A DNA stretch of 64,000 nucleotides from Mycolicibacterium arabiense (GCF_010731815.2 NZ_AP022593.1:2232001-2296000), one strand, 5' to 3'; positions 8,901 through 18,027 are shown, counted from the first letter of the stretch. Made by a program: numbers and translations. Notes: a model not told the origin generated them from the letters alone.

Positions 8901-9509
8901 CGGTCGGACGGTCAGGTCTTCGCCACCGGCGACAATGAGTACGGCCAATTGAACATCCCGCCCGGCACGTACACGCAGATCTCGGCGGGCGGCGGACACG
9001 TCCTGGCGTTGCGGGCCGATGGAACCGTGGTCGGGGCGGGGACGAACCTCGACGGCCAGTTGACGATCCCCGCCCCACCGGCCGGAGTCGTCTACACCGG
9101 CGTCTCCGCCGGCGACTACCACTCGGTGTTCCTGCGCTCCGATGGCCAGGCCGTCTCCACCGACCCGTTGATCAAGGTGCCCGTCCTGCCGGACGGGGTG
9201 CGCTACACCCAAGTCGCCTCGGGTGCGGATGGGACGGTCTTCCTCAGATCGGACGGTCAGGCGGTCCTGTCGGACCTCGACGGCATCGACATGATGCCCG
9301 CGTTGCCCGACGGGGTCGTTTACACCGCCGTGGCGGCGGCACAGGGGCACGTCGTCCTGCTGCGGTCGGACGGCACGGCCATCGGCGTCGGGAGGAACAG
9401 GGAAGGCCAACTGAACATCCCCGTGCCCGCCAACGGCAATCACTACACGGCGATCGGGGCCGGTTACTTCCACACGCTGCTAATCGAGGCCCCATCCACG
9501 ACGGTGTGA
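5994..9509 (+). CDS. Secreted Ig-like tandem-repeat protein with C-terminal RCC1-like propeller
   Basis: A 1171-residue exported protein; ATG 6003 is an alternative start. Residues 1-36 form a signal peptide ending PATALA-DD, with the GRVGALAVALGIG core common in mycobacterial surface proteins. A Pro/Ala/Thr/Ser-rich linker runs to about 300. Four to five cadherin/Ig-like modules of about 90 residues (VLAND, DTFTYTVSDG, GVNDAP signatures, tandem-95/VCBS type) span about 310-800. The last 260 residues hold seven YTAVxAG...LLRSDGxV repeats of about 35-45 residues, like a seven-bladed RCC1 propeller. No membrane anchor or LPXTG motif is seen. A role in adhesion or cell-surface binding is inferred from architecture only. 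Composition is very high in Thr, Val and Asp. Confidence 0.85.
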   Translation: MVIMGFSHHVGRVGALAVALGIGTAVAFPATALADDGAASASSDGPAARPSSPDAPGAPTGDDAQSAGEGTTTGPTSTTTSRTPSDDPSAAPGRGEGTSTPAPGTVSAQTNTGTNRADDDGSTNEGPGPGAGEPPAVEDIVIEESPATSGSPTPVSPQETAPTTPAPLADSPTSLDDASSTGSEVAAAAPTAIRPAPAPVTQTAQTVRVDTAQPTPRADVTATPRVTVAPVSAASTVTTTAFAPAPSLGPIGTLLAAPAAFVGTVLNAVLTPFLGGAPAAPAQPTLLWAVLAFVRREIQRTFFNSTPIATNQSVTLTLPSTGSVSVPIPLSGTDADGDRLTYTVPARGTLGGPAHGTVTVDQATGTFRYDPDDAFALTGGTDTFTYTVSDAAARRTLFGIPLSFSPTSSTATVTLAVNGVGQAPVTRPDTLTVAEETPGIVDVLANDDDPNGDALTLTGVTTPSHGVATFGPGGLVTYAPARDFAGIETLTYTVSDGTGRTTSGTLTITVTGVNDPPLATDDTTTVAENGTVVIDVLANDTDVDDTLDPSSVTVVAGPAHGTVTVDRVTGRITYVNDGDEATPDTFTYTVADRAGATSNTATVTVGIAGVNDAPVAGGAQTVTVREGTATTITLTGTDADGDTLTFTIITPPGHGTLGPVVRVDATTATVVYTPDANYTGADTFTYTVGDGTTTAIAPATVSLRGVAVPPPVASTDSAIVAQGTPTTIDVLANDSHAGGVTLAVTGVSQPTNGTATFTASGVTYAPRAGFYGTDTFTYTVSNGTTTSVGTVTVTVDAAPVFLEVKDLSSTDWVIQPLYFDPEGKPVTATVTGGAHLEITPDRIGDLIFGYRVRVTDAAWASRHIGETVTVTLTVDDGVNAPLVQLIEVGAVGNVRGVGLNFSKQLVIPALPVGMQYTAVAGGDGYSVLLRSDGSVLVAGVRQTPFTIPPLPTGMTYTAVAAGYDTVVLLRSDGQVFATGDNEYGQLNIPPGTYTQISAGGGHVLALRADGTVVGAGTNLDGQLTIPAPPAGVVYTGVSAGDYHSVFLRSDGQAVSTDPLIKVPVLPDGVRYTQVASGADGTVFLRSDGQAVLSDLDGIDMMPALPDGVVYTAVAAAQGHVVLLRSDGTAIGVGRNREGQLNIPVPANGNHYTAIGAGYFHTLLIEAPSTTV

Positions 9510-9530
9510 CGGGCACGCGTCGAATCGCAG

Positions 9531-10202
9531 CTAGTCGACGCTGCCCCACGCCCGGTGCCCGAGCACGGCGACCACCGCGGTGACGGCAGCGGCCAGGTAC
9601 ACCGGGATGCAGACGTGGGTCCGCATCAGCAAGGCCCCGGCCAGCGCACCGGCGAAGATCGCGACGATCGCCCACAGCCGCCGGTGCGTCAGCCACGCCG
9701 TGCCCCCGGCGAACAGCGTCTCCCCGGCGTAGGCCGTGATGGTCGACGTGACCACCACCGTCGTCATGTCGGTGACGGCGAGTGCGCGGGCGGTCGCGGC
9801 CTGCATGCCCATGAGCGCCGCGATGCCGGCGGCGATCCCGACGCCCGCGGGCGAGGCACCTACGACGTCGACGGTCAGCAGCAACGTCGCCAGCGCCGCG
9901 AGAACCACGGCGCTGCAGCCGAACAGGGCCGTCACGACCGCCGTCCAGGCAGGCTTGCGCCGGTGCACCAGCCGGCCTCCTAGTGCGGCGCCGGCCACAT
10001 AGCCGCCCAATGCCACCAGCGGACCGGCGACCGGCAGGCCGTCGGCGCCGGCCAGCCCCATGCCCAGGATCACGATGTTGCCGGTCATGTTGCCCGTGAA
10101 CACCCGGTCCAGACCGAGATAGCCGACGGCGTCGAGCAGTCCGGTGACGCACGTCAGCGCCATCATCAGCCACACCCGCAGGTGCGTGGTCCGCACCGGC
10201 AC
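9531..10202 (-). CDS. DUF1275 (YoaK-like) membrane protein
   Basis: A 223-residue protein with about six hydrophobic helices. The DUF1275 signature is visible: CVTGLLDAVGYL near the N-terminus, then FTGNMTGNIV, and GMQAATAR in the second half. The GTG start at 10202 overlaps the upstream stop by one base (TAGTG), so translation is coupled to the gamma-glutamyltransferase-like gene. The function of the family is unknown. Its place as the last gene of an importer operon suggests a transport or membrane-associated role. Confidence 0.85.
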   Translation of the reverse strand: MPVRTTHLRVWLMMALTCVTGLLDAVGYLGLDRVFTGNMTGNIVILGMGLAGADGLPVAGPLVALGGYVAGAALGGRLVHRRKPAWTAVVTALFGCSAVVLAALATLLLTVDVVGASPAGVGIAAGIAALMGMQAATARALAVTDMTTVVVTSTITAYAGETLFAGGTAWLTHRRLWAIVAIFAGALAGALLMRTHVCIPVYLAAAVTAVVAVLGHRAWGSVD

Positions 10203-11785
10203 TAGCGGTCCCGGCGGGGAAACTGCGTGACGCTCGCCGCGCCGTCGGCGCGCGGGTCCGACGCCGCGACCAGCGAGCCGGAACCATCGGCGAACACGAC
10301 GTTGGCTTGCCCGAGCGCCTCGGTGTGCGCCGACACCTGCCAGGGCAGCAGACCCTCGGCCACCACCGCCGCCACCGCGTCGGCGGGCACGTCGGCCTCG
10401 ACGGTCACCGAATCGGCGGTCTCGCCGTCGATCTGGACGCCCACCGCGGCCCGCGGACCGCTGACGGCGGCCTGCGCGTCCGCGCCGTCGAGCGCACGCA
10501 GCAGCACCTGGGCGAGGATTTGCGGCTGCGCCTGCCCACCCATCGTGGCGAGCACGTGCCGCACGGCCCCGCCCTCGGTGGTCAGTACGGGCATCAGAGT
10601 GTGCGCGGGCCGCTTGCGCGGCGCCAGCACGTTCGGCGACGCCGCGTCGAGGGAGAAGCTGGTGCCCCGATTGTGGAACAGAATCCCGGTCTCGGGGTCG
10701 ATCTGGCCGGAACCAAAGGCGTGGTAGACGCTCTGGATGAGGGAGACCGCGTAGCCCTGGTCGTCGGCCGCGGCGATGCCCACCGTGTCCCCGCGTGCGA
10801 CCGGAGCGTGCCCCGGTTGCGCAGCTCCGACATCGGTGACGTCGGCGAGGCCGTCCTTCAGCAGCGCGGTGACGTCCACGTCGGCGAACCGCGGATCGGC
10901 GAGCCGGTCGCGACGTAGGGCGTTGCCGCGGTGGAAGATGCGCATCAGCCGGCCGAGACCGTCCCCGAGCGGGTCGGTGACGCCGAGTTCGTCGAGCGCC
11001 CGCAGGGCGCGCAGCAGTAGGAAGCCCTGCGTGTTCGGCGGGCTGGTCAGCACCGTGAGGGCACCGAACGCCGCCGACAGCGGCTCCATGACTTCCGGAC
11101 GAAAATGGGCGAAGTCGTCGGCGTCGAGCACCGAACCGTGGTGGCGCAGGTAGTCGATGCTGCGGCGGGCGAGGTCGCCGACGTAGAAGGCGTCCGGACC
11201 GGCAGCGCGCAGCCCCGCGAACGTGTCGGCGAGGGCGGGCTGGGTCAGGACGTCGCCGACCGCCAGGGGCCGACCGCCCGGGTGGAATACCGCATCGAAG
11301 TCCGCGACACCGAACAGGTCCGCGTTCTCGGGGTCGGCGAGGTGGCCGGCGAGCGACGGCGCCACCGGTACGCCGGCCCGCGCGACGTCCTCGGCCGCCG
11401 CCAGTGTCTCGGCCCAACCGAGCCGGGAACCGAACGTGCGCAACGTATCCCAGCCGCGCACGCCACCGGGTACGGTCACCGTGTCGGCACCGCGGGTGGG
11501 CAGCCAGTCGCCACACCGTCTGCGCACGTCCGCGACGTCGACGCCGCGCCCCGACCACCCCGAGGCGTTGATGCAGCGCACGTCGCCGTCCGGTGTGCGC
11601 ACCAGCGCGATCAGGTCGCCGCCCAGCGCCACGTTGTGCGGGTAGACCACGGTCAAGACCGCCGCGGCCGTGATGGCGGCGTCGATGGCCGTGCCGCCGT
11701 CGCGGTAGGCACGCATGCCTGCCTCGGTCGCCAGTGCGTGCGGCGTCGCGAGGGCTCCGGTGAACGACGCCGATGGTGTGGGCAC
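10202..11785 (-). CDS. Gamma-glutamyltransferase family protein, cytosolic form
   Basis: A 527-residue Ntn-hydrolase of the gamma-glutamyltranspeptidase family. The N-terminal ATPHALATEAG and GGTAIDAAITAAAVL and the middle ALGGDLIALV fit the family. The predicted autoprocessing and catalytic Thr is in the segment GDTVGIAAADDQGYAVSLIQ, which aligns with the usual TTHFSV-D-GN-VS region. There is no signal peptide, unlike periplasmic GGTs, so it should act on imported compounds. It lies 50 bases after the ABC ATPase gene and is coupled to the DUF1275 gene. Hydrolysis of gamma-glutamyl compounds brought in by the importer is inferred; acylase-type activity on other amides is possible in this family. 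Confidence 0.85.
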   Translation of the reverse strand: MPTPSASFTGALATPHALATEAGMRAYRDGGTAIDAAITAAAVLTVVYPHNVALGGDLIALVRTPDGDVRCINASGWSGRGVDVADVRRRCGDWLPTRGADTVTVPGGVRGWDTLRTFGSRLGWAETLAAAEDVARAGVPVAPSLAGHLADPENADLFGVADFDAVFHPGGRPLAVGDVLTQPALADTFAGLRAAGPDAFYVGDLARRSIDYLRHHGSVLDADDFAHFRPEVMEPLSAAFGALTVLTSPPNTQGFLLLRALRALDELGVTDPLGDGLGRLMRIFHRGNALRRDRLADPRFADVDVTALLKDGLADVTDVGAAQPGHAPVARGDTVGIAAADDQGYAVSLIQSVYHAFGSGQIDPETGILFHNRGTSFSLDAASPNVLAPRKRPAHTLMPVLTTEGGAVRHVLATMGGQAQPQILAQVLLRALDGADAQAAVSGPRAAVGVQIDGETADSVTVEADVPADAVAAVVAEGLLPWQVSAHTEALGQANVVFADGSGSLVAASDPRADGAASVTQFPRRDR

Positions 11786-11835
11786 GGGGGATTCGACTCC
11801 TCGCTCGGGGAAGGGGAACGGGCGGATGCGAGCAG

Positions 11836-12624
11836 TCAGTGGATCGTCGACAGGAACGCCTTGGTCCGCTCGTTCTTTGGGCTACTGAACAGCTCGCTGG
11901 GCGGCGAGTCCTCGATGATGCGGCCTGCGTCCATGACGATGATGCGGTCGGCGACGTCCCTGGCGAACCGCATCTCGTGGGTCACCACGAGCATCGTCAT
12001 CTCCTCGCGCGCCAATTCCCGCATCACCTCGAGCACTTCGCCGACCATCTCGACGTCGAGGGCGCTGGTCGGTTCGTCGAACAGCATGACCTTCGGGCGC
12101 ATCGCCAGCGCGCGGGCGATCGCGACCCGCTGTTGCTGGCCGCCGGACAGCTGGCTCGGACGGGATTCGCCCTTGTCGCCCAACCCCACCCGCTCAAGCA
12201 GGGCCCGGGCATCTTCGCGCGCCTTGGCCTTCGGCTGGCCAAGGACTCGGACCGGGCCGTTCCAGACGTTCTCCAACGCCGTCATGTGCGGGAAGAGGTT
12301 GAAGTGCTGGAAGACGAAGCCGATCTCACGCCGGCGGCGCGCCAGCTCGGCGACGCCGACCTTGCGATCGGAACCCACCTCGCGGTGCGCGATCGACACG
12401 CCCGCGACCAACACCTCACCGCTGTCCAACGACTCGAGGTGGTTCACCGACCGCAGCAGCGTGGTCTTGCCTGCCCCGGAGGGACCGATGAGCACGACGA
12501 CCTGCCCACGCTCCACGTCGAGGTTCACGTCGTTGAGGACGCGGCGTCCACCCAGCGTGCAGCAGGCGTTGCGCACCGACACGATGGGTACGTCGGGCGT
12601 CTCGCGTACGTCGTTCGCGCTCAT
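11836..12624 (-). CDS. Polar amino acid ABC transporter ATPase (GlnQ-like)
   Basis: A 262-residue ABC ATPase. Walker A is [10 protein letters not shown], the Q-loop region [12 protein letters not shown], the signature LSGGQQQRV, Walker [12 protein letters not shown], and the H-loop VVTHEM. It has the compact shape of GlnQ/HisP/ArtP importers. I prefer ATG 12624, with GGGAGA five bases upstream, over ATG 12651, which overlaps the permease stop (ATGA) but lacks a ribosome site. It energises the permease and binding protein encoded just upstream on the same strand. Confidence 0.92.
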   Translation of the reverse strand: MSANDVRETPDVPIVSVRNACCTLGGRRVLNDVNLDVERGQVVVLIGPSGAGKTTLLRSVNHLESLDSGEVLVAGVSIAHREVGSDRKVGVAELARRRREIGFVFQHFNLFPHMTALENVWNGPVRVLGQPKAKAREDARALLERVGLGDKGESRPSQLSGGQQQRVAIARALAMRPKVMLFDEPTSALDVEMVGEVLEVMRELAREEMTMLVVTHEMRFARDVADRIIVMDAGRIIEDSPPSELFSSPKNERTKAFLSTIH

Positions 12625-12647
12625 GGCATCTCCCTTGGGTGCGGCGT

Positions 12648-13448
12648 TCATCCGTGTGGTTGCAGGGTTGCGTTAGTCGCCGCGGCGGGGCCGGCACGAC
12701 GCGCGCCCAGTAGTCGCGCCGTGATCGGTACGCGCACCTCGATGCCGAGCTGCCGGGTGAGCCGGTTCTCGATGCCCGCCTGAATGAACGTCCACACCGT
12801 GGTGAGCGCCAGGTAGTAGATCGCGGCGACGATGAAGATCTCGAACGTGTGGAACGTCGCCGAACTGATCTGCTGGGTGACCAGGAACATCTCGCTCACG
12901 CCGATCACGGACAGCACCGACGTGGTCTTCATCATCCCGTTGAACGAGTTGCCCATCGGCGGCACCATGACGCGCAGCGACTGCGGCACGATGATGTAGC
13001 GCATCAGCCTGGTCGGTGTCATGCCGAGTGATGCCGCCGCCTCGAACTGGCCCTTGGGCACGGAATCCAGCCCGGCCCTGATGATCTCGGCGATGTAGGC
13101 GCTCTCGTTGATCATCAGCCCGATGATCGCGGCTTGGACGGCGGCCTTGACCGACAGCCCGAGGATGGATGCATCGTGGAACTGGTAGAGCCCGATGGCC
13201 GCGAGCCCGGTGTAGATGATGACCAGCTGCACGAGCAGCGGCGTGCCGCGGATCACCCAGATGTAGCACCCGGCGCACCAGCGCACCACCGCGAACCGCG
13301 AGCGCCGCATGAGCGCCACGGCCAGGCCGACGAGGGTGGCCAGGACCATGGCGACCGCGGAGACGACGATCGTGAGGATCAACCCGTCGACGAACGATTC
13401 ACTCGGCGCGAATAGCGACTTCCAGAAGAACGCCCAATCGAACTGCAT
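12648..13448 (-). CDS. Polar amino acid ABC transporter permease
   Basis: A 266-residue inner-membrane permease of the HisMQ/GlnP type with about five helices. The EAA loop, which contacts the ATPase, is visible as [20 protein letters not shown], and the N-terminal region has [12 protein letters not shown] and [11 protein letters not shown], both typical of this group. Only one permease is encoded, so a homodimer is likely. It lies 15 bases after the binding-protein gene. Confidence 0.92.
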   Translation of the reverse strand: MQFDWAFFWKSLFAPSESFVDGLILTIVVSAVAMVLATLVGLAVALMRRSRFAVVRWCAGCYIWVIRGTPLLVQLVIIYTGLAAIGLYQFHDASILGLSVKAAVQAAIIGLMINESAYIAEIIRAGLDSVPKGQFEAAASLGMTPTRLMRYIIVPQSLRVMVPPMGNSFNGMMKTTSVLSVIGVSEMFLVTQQISSATFHTFEIFIVAAIYYLALTTVWTFIQAGIENRLTRQLGIEVRVPITARLLGARRAGPAAATNATLQPHG

Positions 13449-13463
13449 CCGTGTGCCTTCCGA

Positions 13464-14312
13464 TCAGCTGGAGAGGCCGAGGTCGCTCATGCCCCACTCA
13501 TCGAGGATCTTCTTGTACGTCCCGTTGGCCTCGAGTTCGCCGAGTGCCGCGGCGATGGCGTCGTGCAGGGCGGTGTTGCCCTTGAGCGTGGCGGCACCAA
13601 TCTCGATGGTGCCGAACGGCTCTCCCACGGGGGTGATCTTCGCGCCGGTCTTGGTGGCGTAGTAGCCCAGCGTCTCGGCGGTGTCCATGAATGCGTCGGC
13701 CTGGCCGTTCTGCACCTGCTGGATCGACACGTCCGCCTGGTTGCTGCGGGTGATGTCGACCGGCGGCTTGCCTGCGGCCGTGCACTTCTCCGACTGCTCC
13801 TGCGCCAGCGACTCGGCCGTGGTGGCGACCGCCAGCACGACCTTCTTGCCGCACAGACTGTCGTCCATGCCGGTGATGTCGGCGGGCTTGTCCTCGGACA
13901 CCGCGATGCCGGTGCCGGACAGCACGTACGGCACGAAGTCGACGACGGCCTCGCGCTCCGGCTTGATGTAGAGCTGGGCCATGATGACGTCGCACTGCTT
14001 GGCCTGCAACGTGGGAATGACCGTGGCGAACGAGGATTCGTGGAACTTCGCCTTCAGGCCCATCTGAGCGGCGAGCGCCTCGCCCAGTTCCACCTCGCTG
14101 CCGACCAGCTTGCCCGATTCGTCGTGGTAGACGTTCGGCGGCGTGCCGTCGTTCGGCGCGCAGATCGTGAGCGTGTCGGCCTCCAGGATCGCGGGCGGCG
14201 AGACCTTTGCCGGTCCGGTCGGGCTCGGCGCCGCCTCGTCGGACGACGACGAACAACCCACGAGGCCGAAGAGTGCAACGCCGGCGAGGCCGGCGATCAA
14301 CGATGTCTTCAA
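13464..14312 (-). CDS. Amino acid ABC transporter substrate-binding lipoprotein
   Basis: A 282-residue family-3 solute-binding protein. The signal peptide ends in the lipobox LVGC (Cys20), followed by a Ser-rich linker, so it is anchored outside the membrane. The family-3 pattern is visible in DTLTICAPNDGTPPNVY near the mature N-terminus and VDFVPYVLSGTGIAV in the middle. The start is TTG at 14312, with CCTCC (GGAGG on the coding strand) five bases away. It is the first gene of the importer operon. A palindromic operator lies 58 bases upstream. The ligand is not readable from sequence; a polar or gamma-glutamyl amino acid is inferred from the GGT-like gene downstream. Confidence 0.92.
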   Translation of the reverse strand: MKTSLIAGLAGVALFGLVGCSSSSDEAAPSPTGPAKVSPPAILEADTLTICAPNDGTPPNVYHDESGKLVGSEVELGEALAAQMGLKAKFHESSFATVIPTLQAKQCDVIMAQLYIKPEREAVVDFVPYVLSGTGIAVSEDKPADITGMDDSLCGKKVVLAVATTAESLAQEQSEKCTAAGKPPVDITRSNQADVSIQQVQNGQADAFMDTAETLGYYATKTGAKITPVGEPFGTIEIGAATLKGNTALHDAIAAALGELEANGTYKKILDEWGMSDLGLSS

Positions 14313-14369
14313 CTTTTCCTCCGAAAGATAGAGCGGTCCGGTCGCACGCCGTGCAGGTCATGGCGAGTT

Positions 14370-14387
14370 CCCTATCGAACGATAGGG
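14370..14387. promoter_or_regulatory. Palindromic operator CCCTATCG-AA-CGATAGGG
   Basis: Perfect 8-base arms around a two-base centre, in the 180-base gap between the TetR gene end and the importer's first gene. Its size and symmetry suit a TetR dimer. It is probably bound by the adjacent regulator (14493-15167) to control the importer-GGT operon. Confidence 0.6.
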
Positions 14388-14492
14388 CACCGTCGGCCGC
14401 AGAGGAACGGTTTGACGGAACTCGTAACACGGTTTACGCAGTCGTCACACGACCGACTGCGGGCGGTGGCTCAGGGGACGGTGCCCGGTGTG

Positions 14493-15167
14493 TCAGGTGA
14501 CGGCCATCTCGAGGTCGCCGAGGCGCGCACGCGTCACCTCACGGATCTCCGTCAGACTGGCCTGGTCGACGAGCAGGGATCGCACGACGAAGTCCGCCGC
14601 CTGCAGGGGCCGCTCGTGCCGAACCGAACTCGAGGGACCACCCTGTTCGCGCAACGTCTCGAACAACACGCCGTTCATGGCGCGCTGCACGAAACTCGAC
14701 TCGAAGGACACGAATTCACCTGCCTGGCAACCGCCGTCGATCACGCGCTCGATTTGGTCGTGAAAGAGCGCGATACCCTCGCGCTCGGCCGCGAACTCGT
14801 CGAGGGCGAGCACTGCGTCCTGATAGAGGCCGCGGGCGTCGAAGGGCTGGACGAGGATCTCCCGGACGTCGCACGCGATGGCCAGATGCAGTTTCTCGGC
14901 CCATCGCGAGTCCTCGGCGAGCCGCTGGTTCATCCGGTCGATCGAGGGCCCGAGGTCGAGTTCCACGAGGGTCCGGAAGATCTCGTGCTTGGCCTGGAAG
15001 TGGTGGAACAGCGAGGGCTGCCGGATCGCGACGGCCTCGGCGATGTCACGCGTCGAGGTGCCGAAGTAACCGCGCTGAGCGAACAGCACCGAGGCCGACA
15101 GCAGGATGCGGCCACGCGTCGACGACCAGTCGACGGCCCTCGGTTCCCAGCCCGGCCCGTACTTCAC
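14493..15167 (-). CDS. TetR-family transcriptional regulator
   Basis: A 224-residue regulator. The N-terminal TetR HTH (residues about 15-60) shows GRILLSASVLFAQRGYFGTS, then TSTRDIAEAVAIRQPSLFHHF. The C-terminal ligand domain is less conserved. The start is GTG 15167; no in-frame ATG precedes it near the domain. It is transcribed in the same direction as the importer operon, ending 181 bases before its first gene, and a clean palindrome lies in that gap. Ligand unknown. Confidence 0.88.
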   Translation of the reverse strand: MKYGPGWEPRAVDWSSTRGRILLSASVLFAQRGYFGTSTRDIAEAVAIRQPSLFHHFQAKHEIFRTLVELDLGPSIDRMNQRLAEDSRWAEKLHLAIACDVREILVQPFDARGLYQDAVLALDEFAAEREGIALFHDQIERVIDGGCQAGEFVSFESSFVQRAMNGVLFETLREQGGPSSSVRHERPLQAADFVVRSLLVDQASLTEIREVTRARLGDLEMAVT

Positions 15168-15220
15168 CCGACCACTGTGACACACCGGCCCACGCGGTCG
15201 ACGGCGCCGTAGGCCGGCAC

Positions 15221-16414
15221 CTAGAAGTGGAAGCCCAGCCGCGCGGGCACGTCGCTGCGGAAGGCGGCATCGAGGCGCGCCAGCTGCGTCCGATCGCTGC
15301 CGCGGATGCGATTGGCCGCGGCGAGCAGCGCCGCCGAGTGTGCGCCCAGGTACAGGCTGCCCAGCACGTCGAGGTCCAAGGCGAACTCCGCGGGCGCGTC
15401 GGTCGGCGCGCACTCGGCCCGGCCGTCACGGATGGACAGCGCGAACCGTCCTCCGTCGGAACGGAATCCGTCACCGACCTCCAGCACCGTGTCGACGTCG
15501 GCTGCGTACGTCCTGGCCGCCAGCGCTCTCGGCACGTCCATCAGCCGCAGCCAGAGCCCGTCCTCCGACCCGGTGGTGCGGACCAGCCGAGGATCGTCGA
15601 GCAGGTAGGGCAGCGGGTCACCGGGGTGACTGACCACCGTGATGGTCTCGACCAGGTCGAGGCCGATCAACGCACGCCAGAGTGCGACGTGCGCCTCGGG
15701 CGTGACGGCCGTGAACTCCTCCACCCGAACGGTCCTCGCCGATCCGCGGAACAACCGGTAGAGCAGGTAGCCGTCGTCGTGCAGGAAGCAGAACCAGGCA
15801 GTGCCGCCGCCTCGGGAGTCCTCCCAATCGGCGAGCAGGTCGTCCCACAGCGGGGTCGGACGGGCCAGGCCGCCGGGTGTGCCGCGCCGGTACCGGTCGT
15901 AGATGGCGGCGAGCTCGTCGCGGTGCTCACCCGGGCGCACGATCCGGACGCCACCGGGATCGGGCGCGTCACGATGGAACCGGGCGAACCGCCGGTCGAG
16001 GCTGAACTCGGTGTCGACCGTCGCGGGGCCGTAGCCGAAACGGCCGTAGATGCCGCCCTCGGTCGCGGTCAGCGCGGCCAGCGGATACCCGTTCTCGGCG
16101 AACCGGTCGTGCAGGTCGGTGTACATCGCGCGCAGCAGCCCGCGGCGACGGTGCGTCGGCGCCACCCCGACCCACGTGATGCCCGCGGTCGGCAGCACTG
16201 CTCCCCCGGGCACCGTCAGCTCGAAGTCCAGGTAGTGCGCCTGCCCGACCAGGTCGTCGCCGTCGACGACGACCACCGAGCTGCGCGGCGGCATGGCGGT
16301 CCGCCACGCGGCGAACGTCTCGGGATGCCAGGTCGAGCCGAAGCTGGTCGCCGTCAGCAGGGGGACGTCGCGCCACTGGGCGTCGGTGATGTCGCGAGGG
16401 GCGAGGGCGCTCAT
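15221..16414 (-). CDS. eis: Eis-type GNAT N-acetyltransferase
   Basis: A 397-residue protein with the Eis architecture: an N-terminal GNAT domain (acetyl-CoA loop [11 protein letters not shown] at about 84-94), a second GNAT-like domain and a SCP2-like C-terminal domain. Tyr123 in [10 protein letters not shown] aligns by eye with catalytic Tyr126 of M. tuberculosis Eis. The protein ends in Phe, whose free carboxylate acts as base in Eis. Known Eis proteins acetylate amines of aminoglycosides and lysines. The ATG overlaps the stop of the aldehyde dehydrogenase gene (ATGA at 16411-16414), so translation is coupled. This hints that the natural substrate may be a polyamine; that is inference. Confidence 0.85.
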   Translation of the reverse strand: MSALAPRDITDAQWRDVPLLTATSFGSTWHPETFAAWRTAMPPRSSVVVVDGDDLVGQAHYLDFELTVPGGAVLPTAGITWVGVAPTHRRRGLLRAMYTDLHDRFAENGYPLAALTATEGGIYGRFGYGPATVDTEFSLDRRFARFHRDAPDPGGVRIVRPGEHRDELAAIYDRYRRGTPGGLARPTPLWDDLLADWEDSRGGGTAWFCFLHDDGYLLYRLFRGSARTVRVEEFTAVTPEAHVALWRALIGLDLVETITVVSHPGDPLPYLLDDPRLVRTTGSEDGLWLRLMDVPRALAARTYAADVDTVLEVGDGFRSDGGRFALSIRDGRAECAPTDAPAEFALDLDVLGSLYLGAHSAALLAAANRIRGSDRTQLARLDAAFRSDVPARLGFHF

Positions 16415-17892
16415 CGCTTACTGAAGATGATCCGGTGCCAATCCTTTTCGGCCACCGCGGTGATGTCGCTCATCACGTGCTTGATGGTGAGGTACTCCTC
16501 GAAGGAGTAGTCGCTCATGTCCTTGCCGAAGCCCGAGGCCCCGACGCCGCCGTGCGGCATCTCGCTGATGATCGGGATGTGGTCGTTGATCCACACGCAC
16601 CCCGCGTGGATCTCACGCGACGCCCGCTGCGCGCGGTAGACGTCGCGCGTCCACGCCGAGGCGGCCAGCCCGTACTCGGTGTCGTTGGCCTGCCGGATGG
16701 CGTCGTCGTCGGCGGTGAACGGCCGCGCGACGAGTACCGGTCCGAAGACCTCGTTGCGGTAGGCCTCCGAGCGCTCGTCGACGTCGGCGATCAGCGTCGG
16801 CCGGTAGAACGACCCGGGCAGGTCGGGCGCGCTGCCGCCGGTGACGACGCGGCCGCCCTCGCCGGGTGCGCGCGAGACGATGCCCGCCACCTTGTCGCGG
16901 TGCGCCATCGTGATCAACGGGCCCAGGTCGGTGTCCGGGTCATGCGGGTCGCCGACGACGACCTTGCCCATCAATTCGGCAACGCCCGCCACGAAGTCGT
17001 CGTACAGGGGTTGGGCGACGATCGCGCGGGTGGCCGCGGTGCAGTCCTGACCGGTGTTGATCAGCGACGCAGCGACCGCGCCGTGGATGGCGGCGTCGAG
17101 GTCGGCGTCGTCGAACACCACGAACGGCGCCTTGCCGCCCAGTTCCAGCTGCGTGCGATGGCCGTGCGCCGCGGCGGCCGCCATCACCTTGCGCCCAACG
17201 GGTGTCGAACCGGTGAACGTCACCAGGTCGACGTCGGCGTGACCGGCCAGGGCGGTGCCGACGTCGTGCCCGGCGCCGGTGACGACGTTGAGCACGCCGT
17301 CGGGTAGGCCCGCCTCGGTCGCGAGCCGCGCGAGCGTCAGCGTGGTCAGCGGCGTGATCTCCGCGGGTTTGATCACCACCGAGCAACCGGCGGCCAACGC
17401 CGGCAACACCTTCCACACCGCCATCTGCAACGGGTAGTTCCACGGCGTGATGGTGGCGACGACGCCGATCGCGTCGCGCCGGATGCTGGAGGTGTGGTCG
17501 CCCGAGTACTCCGCGGTCGCCTTGCCCTCCAGGTGCCGCGCCGCCCCGGCGAAGAAGTCGATGTTGTCGATGCTGCCCGGGACGTCGAACTCCCGGGCGA
17601 GGCGCACGGGCTTGCCCGTCTGACTGACCTCCTCGGCCACCAGGTCGTCGGACGCCTCGTCGGCGAGCCTGGCCAGCTTCGCAAGCACGGTCGAGCGGTC
17701 CACCGGAGTGGCCGTCGACCACCCGCGGAGCGCCGCACGCGCCGAGGACACCGCGGCGTCGACGTCGGCCGCCGTGGCGAGGGCGTATTCGGCCACCACG
17801 CTCCCGTCGGCCGGGCTGACGATGGAGAATTGACCACCACCCGTCTTGACCTCGACGCCGTCGACATAGCTGCTTGCCACCGTGTGAGCCAT
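16411..17892 (-). CDS. patD: Gamma-aminobutyraldehyde dehydrogenase (PatD-like)
   Basis: A 493-residue aldehyde dehydrogenase. It matches E. coli PatD/YdcW-type enzymes in the segments [20 protein letters not shown] and [12 protein letters not shown] (nucleophile Cys), with the base Glu in [18 protein letters not shown]. PatD oxidises 4-aminobutyraldehyde to GABA. The start is ATG 17892; an in-frame upstream extension has no ribosome site. It is divergent from the AsnC-aminotransferase operon and coupled to eis. With a putrescine-type transaminase next door, a putrescine to GABA pathway is a good fit. Activity on betaine or other aminoaldehydes cannot be excluded. Confidence 0.85.
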   Translation of the reverse strand: MAHTVASSYVDGVEVKTGGGQFSIVSPADGSVVAEYALATAADVDAAVSSARAALRGWSTATPVDRSTVLAKLARLADEASDDLVAEEVSQTGKPVRLAREFDVPGSIDNIDFFAGAARHLEGKATAEYSGDHTSSIRRDAIGVVATITPWNYPLQMAVWKVLPALAAGCSVVIKPAEITPLTTLTLARLATEAGLPDGVLNVVTGAGHDVGTALAGHADVDLVTFTGSTPVGRKVMAAAAAHGHRTQLELGGKAPFVVFDDADLDAAIHGAVAASLINTGQDCTAATRAIVAQPLYDDFVAGVAELMGKVVVGDPHDPDTDLGPLITMAHRDKVAGIVSRAPGEGGRVVTGGSAPDLPGSFYRPTLIADVDERSEAYRNEVFGPVLVARPFTADDDAIRQANDTEYGLAASAWTRDVYRAQRASREIHAGCVWINDHIPIISEMPHGGVGASGFGKDMSDYSFEEYLTIKHVMSDITAVAEKDWHRIIFSKR

Positions 17893-18027
17893 GGACGTCA
17901 CGCTATCGCGTTCGCCCGGGACACCGCGACCGAGTTGACGACGCATTCCCACGTTGTGGGCACCGGAAACGAGTGATTCCGTCGGCCTGGTTGCTTGTCA
18001 TGACGGATTCCGTGCACAATCGTGAGC

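Noticed and set aside
6513..9473. A 986-codon open frame antisense to the secreted Ig-like protein
   Set aside because: It mirrors the repetitive high-GC coding strand, has no domain, and is rich in Arg/Gly/Asp/Val as expected for a shadow frame; the sense frame has a signal peptide and clear repeats.
9531..11558. A single 675-residue protein combining a long Arg/Gly-rich N-terminus with DUF1275
   Set aside because: The N-terminal part is the shadow frame of the gamma-glutamyltransferase-like gene; the DUF1275 gene has its own GTG start coupled at TAGTG.
15168..15190. TGTCACA (minus strand) upstream of the TetR gene as a second SigJ target
   Set aside because: No CGTC box follows at the required distance of about 16 bases.
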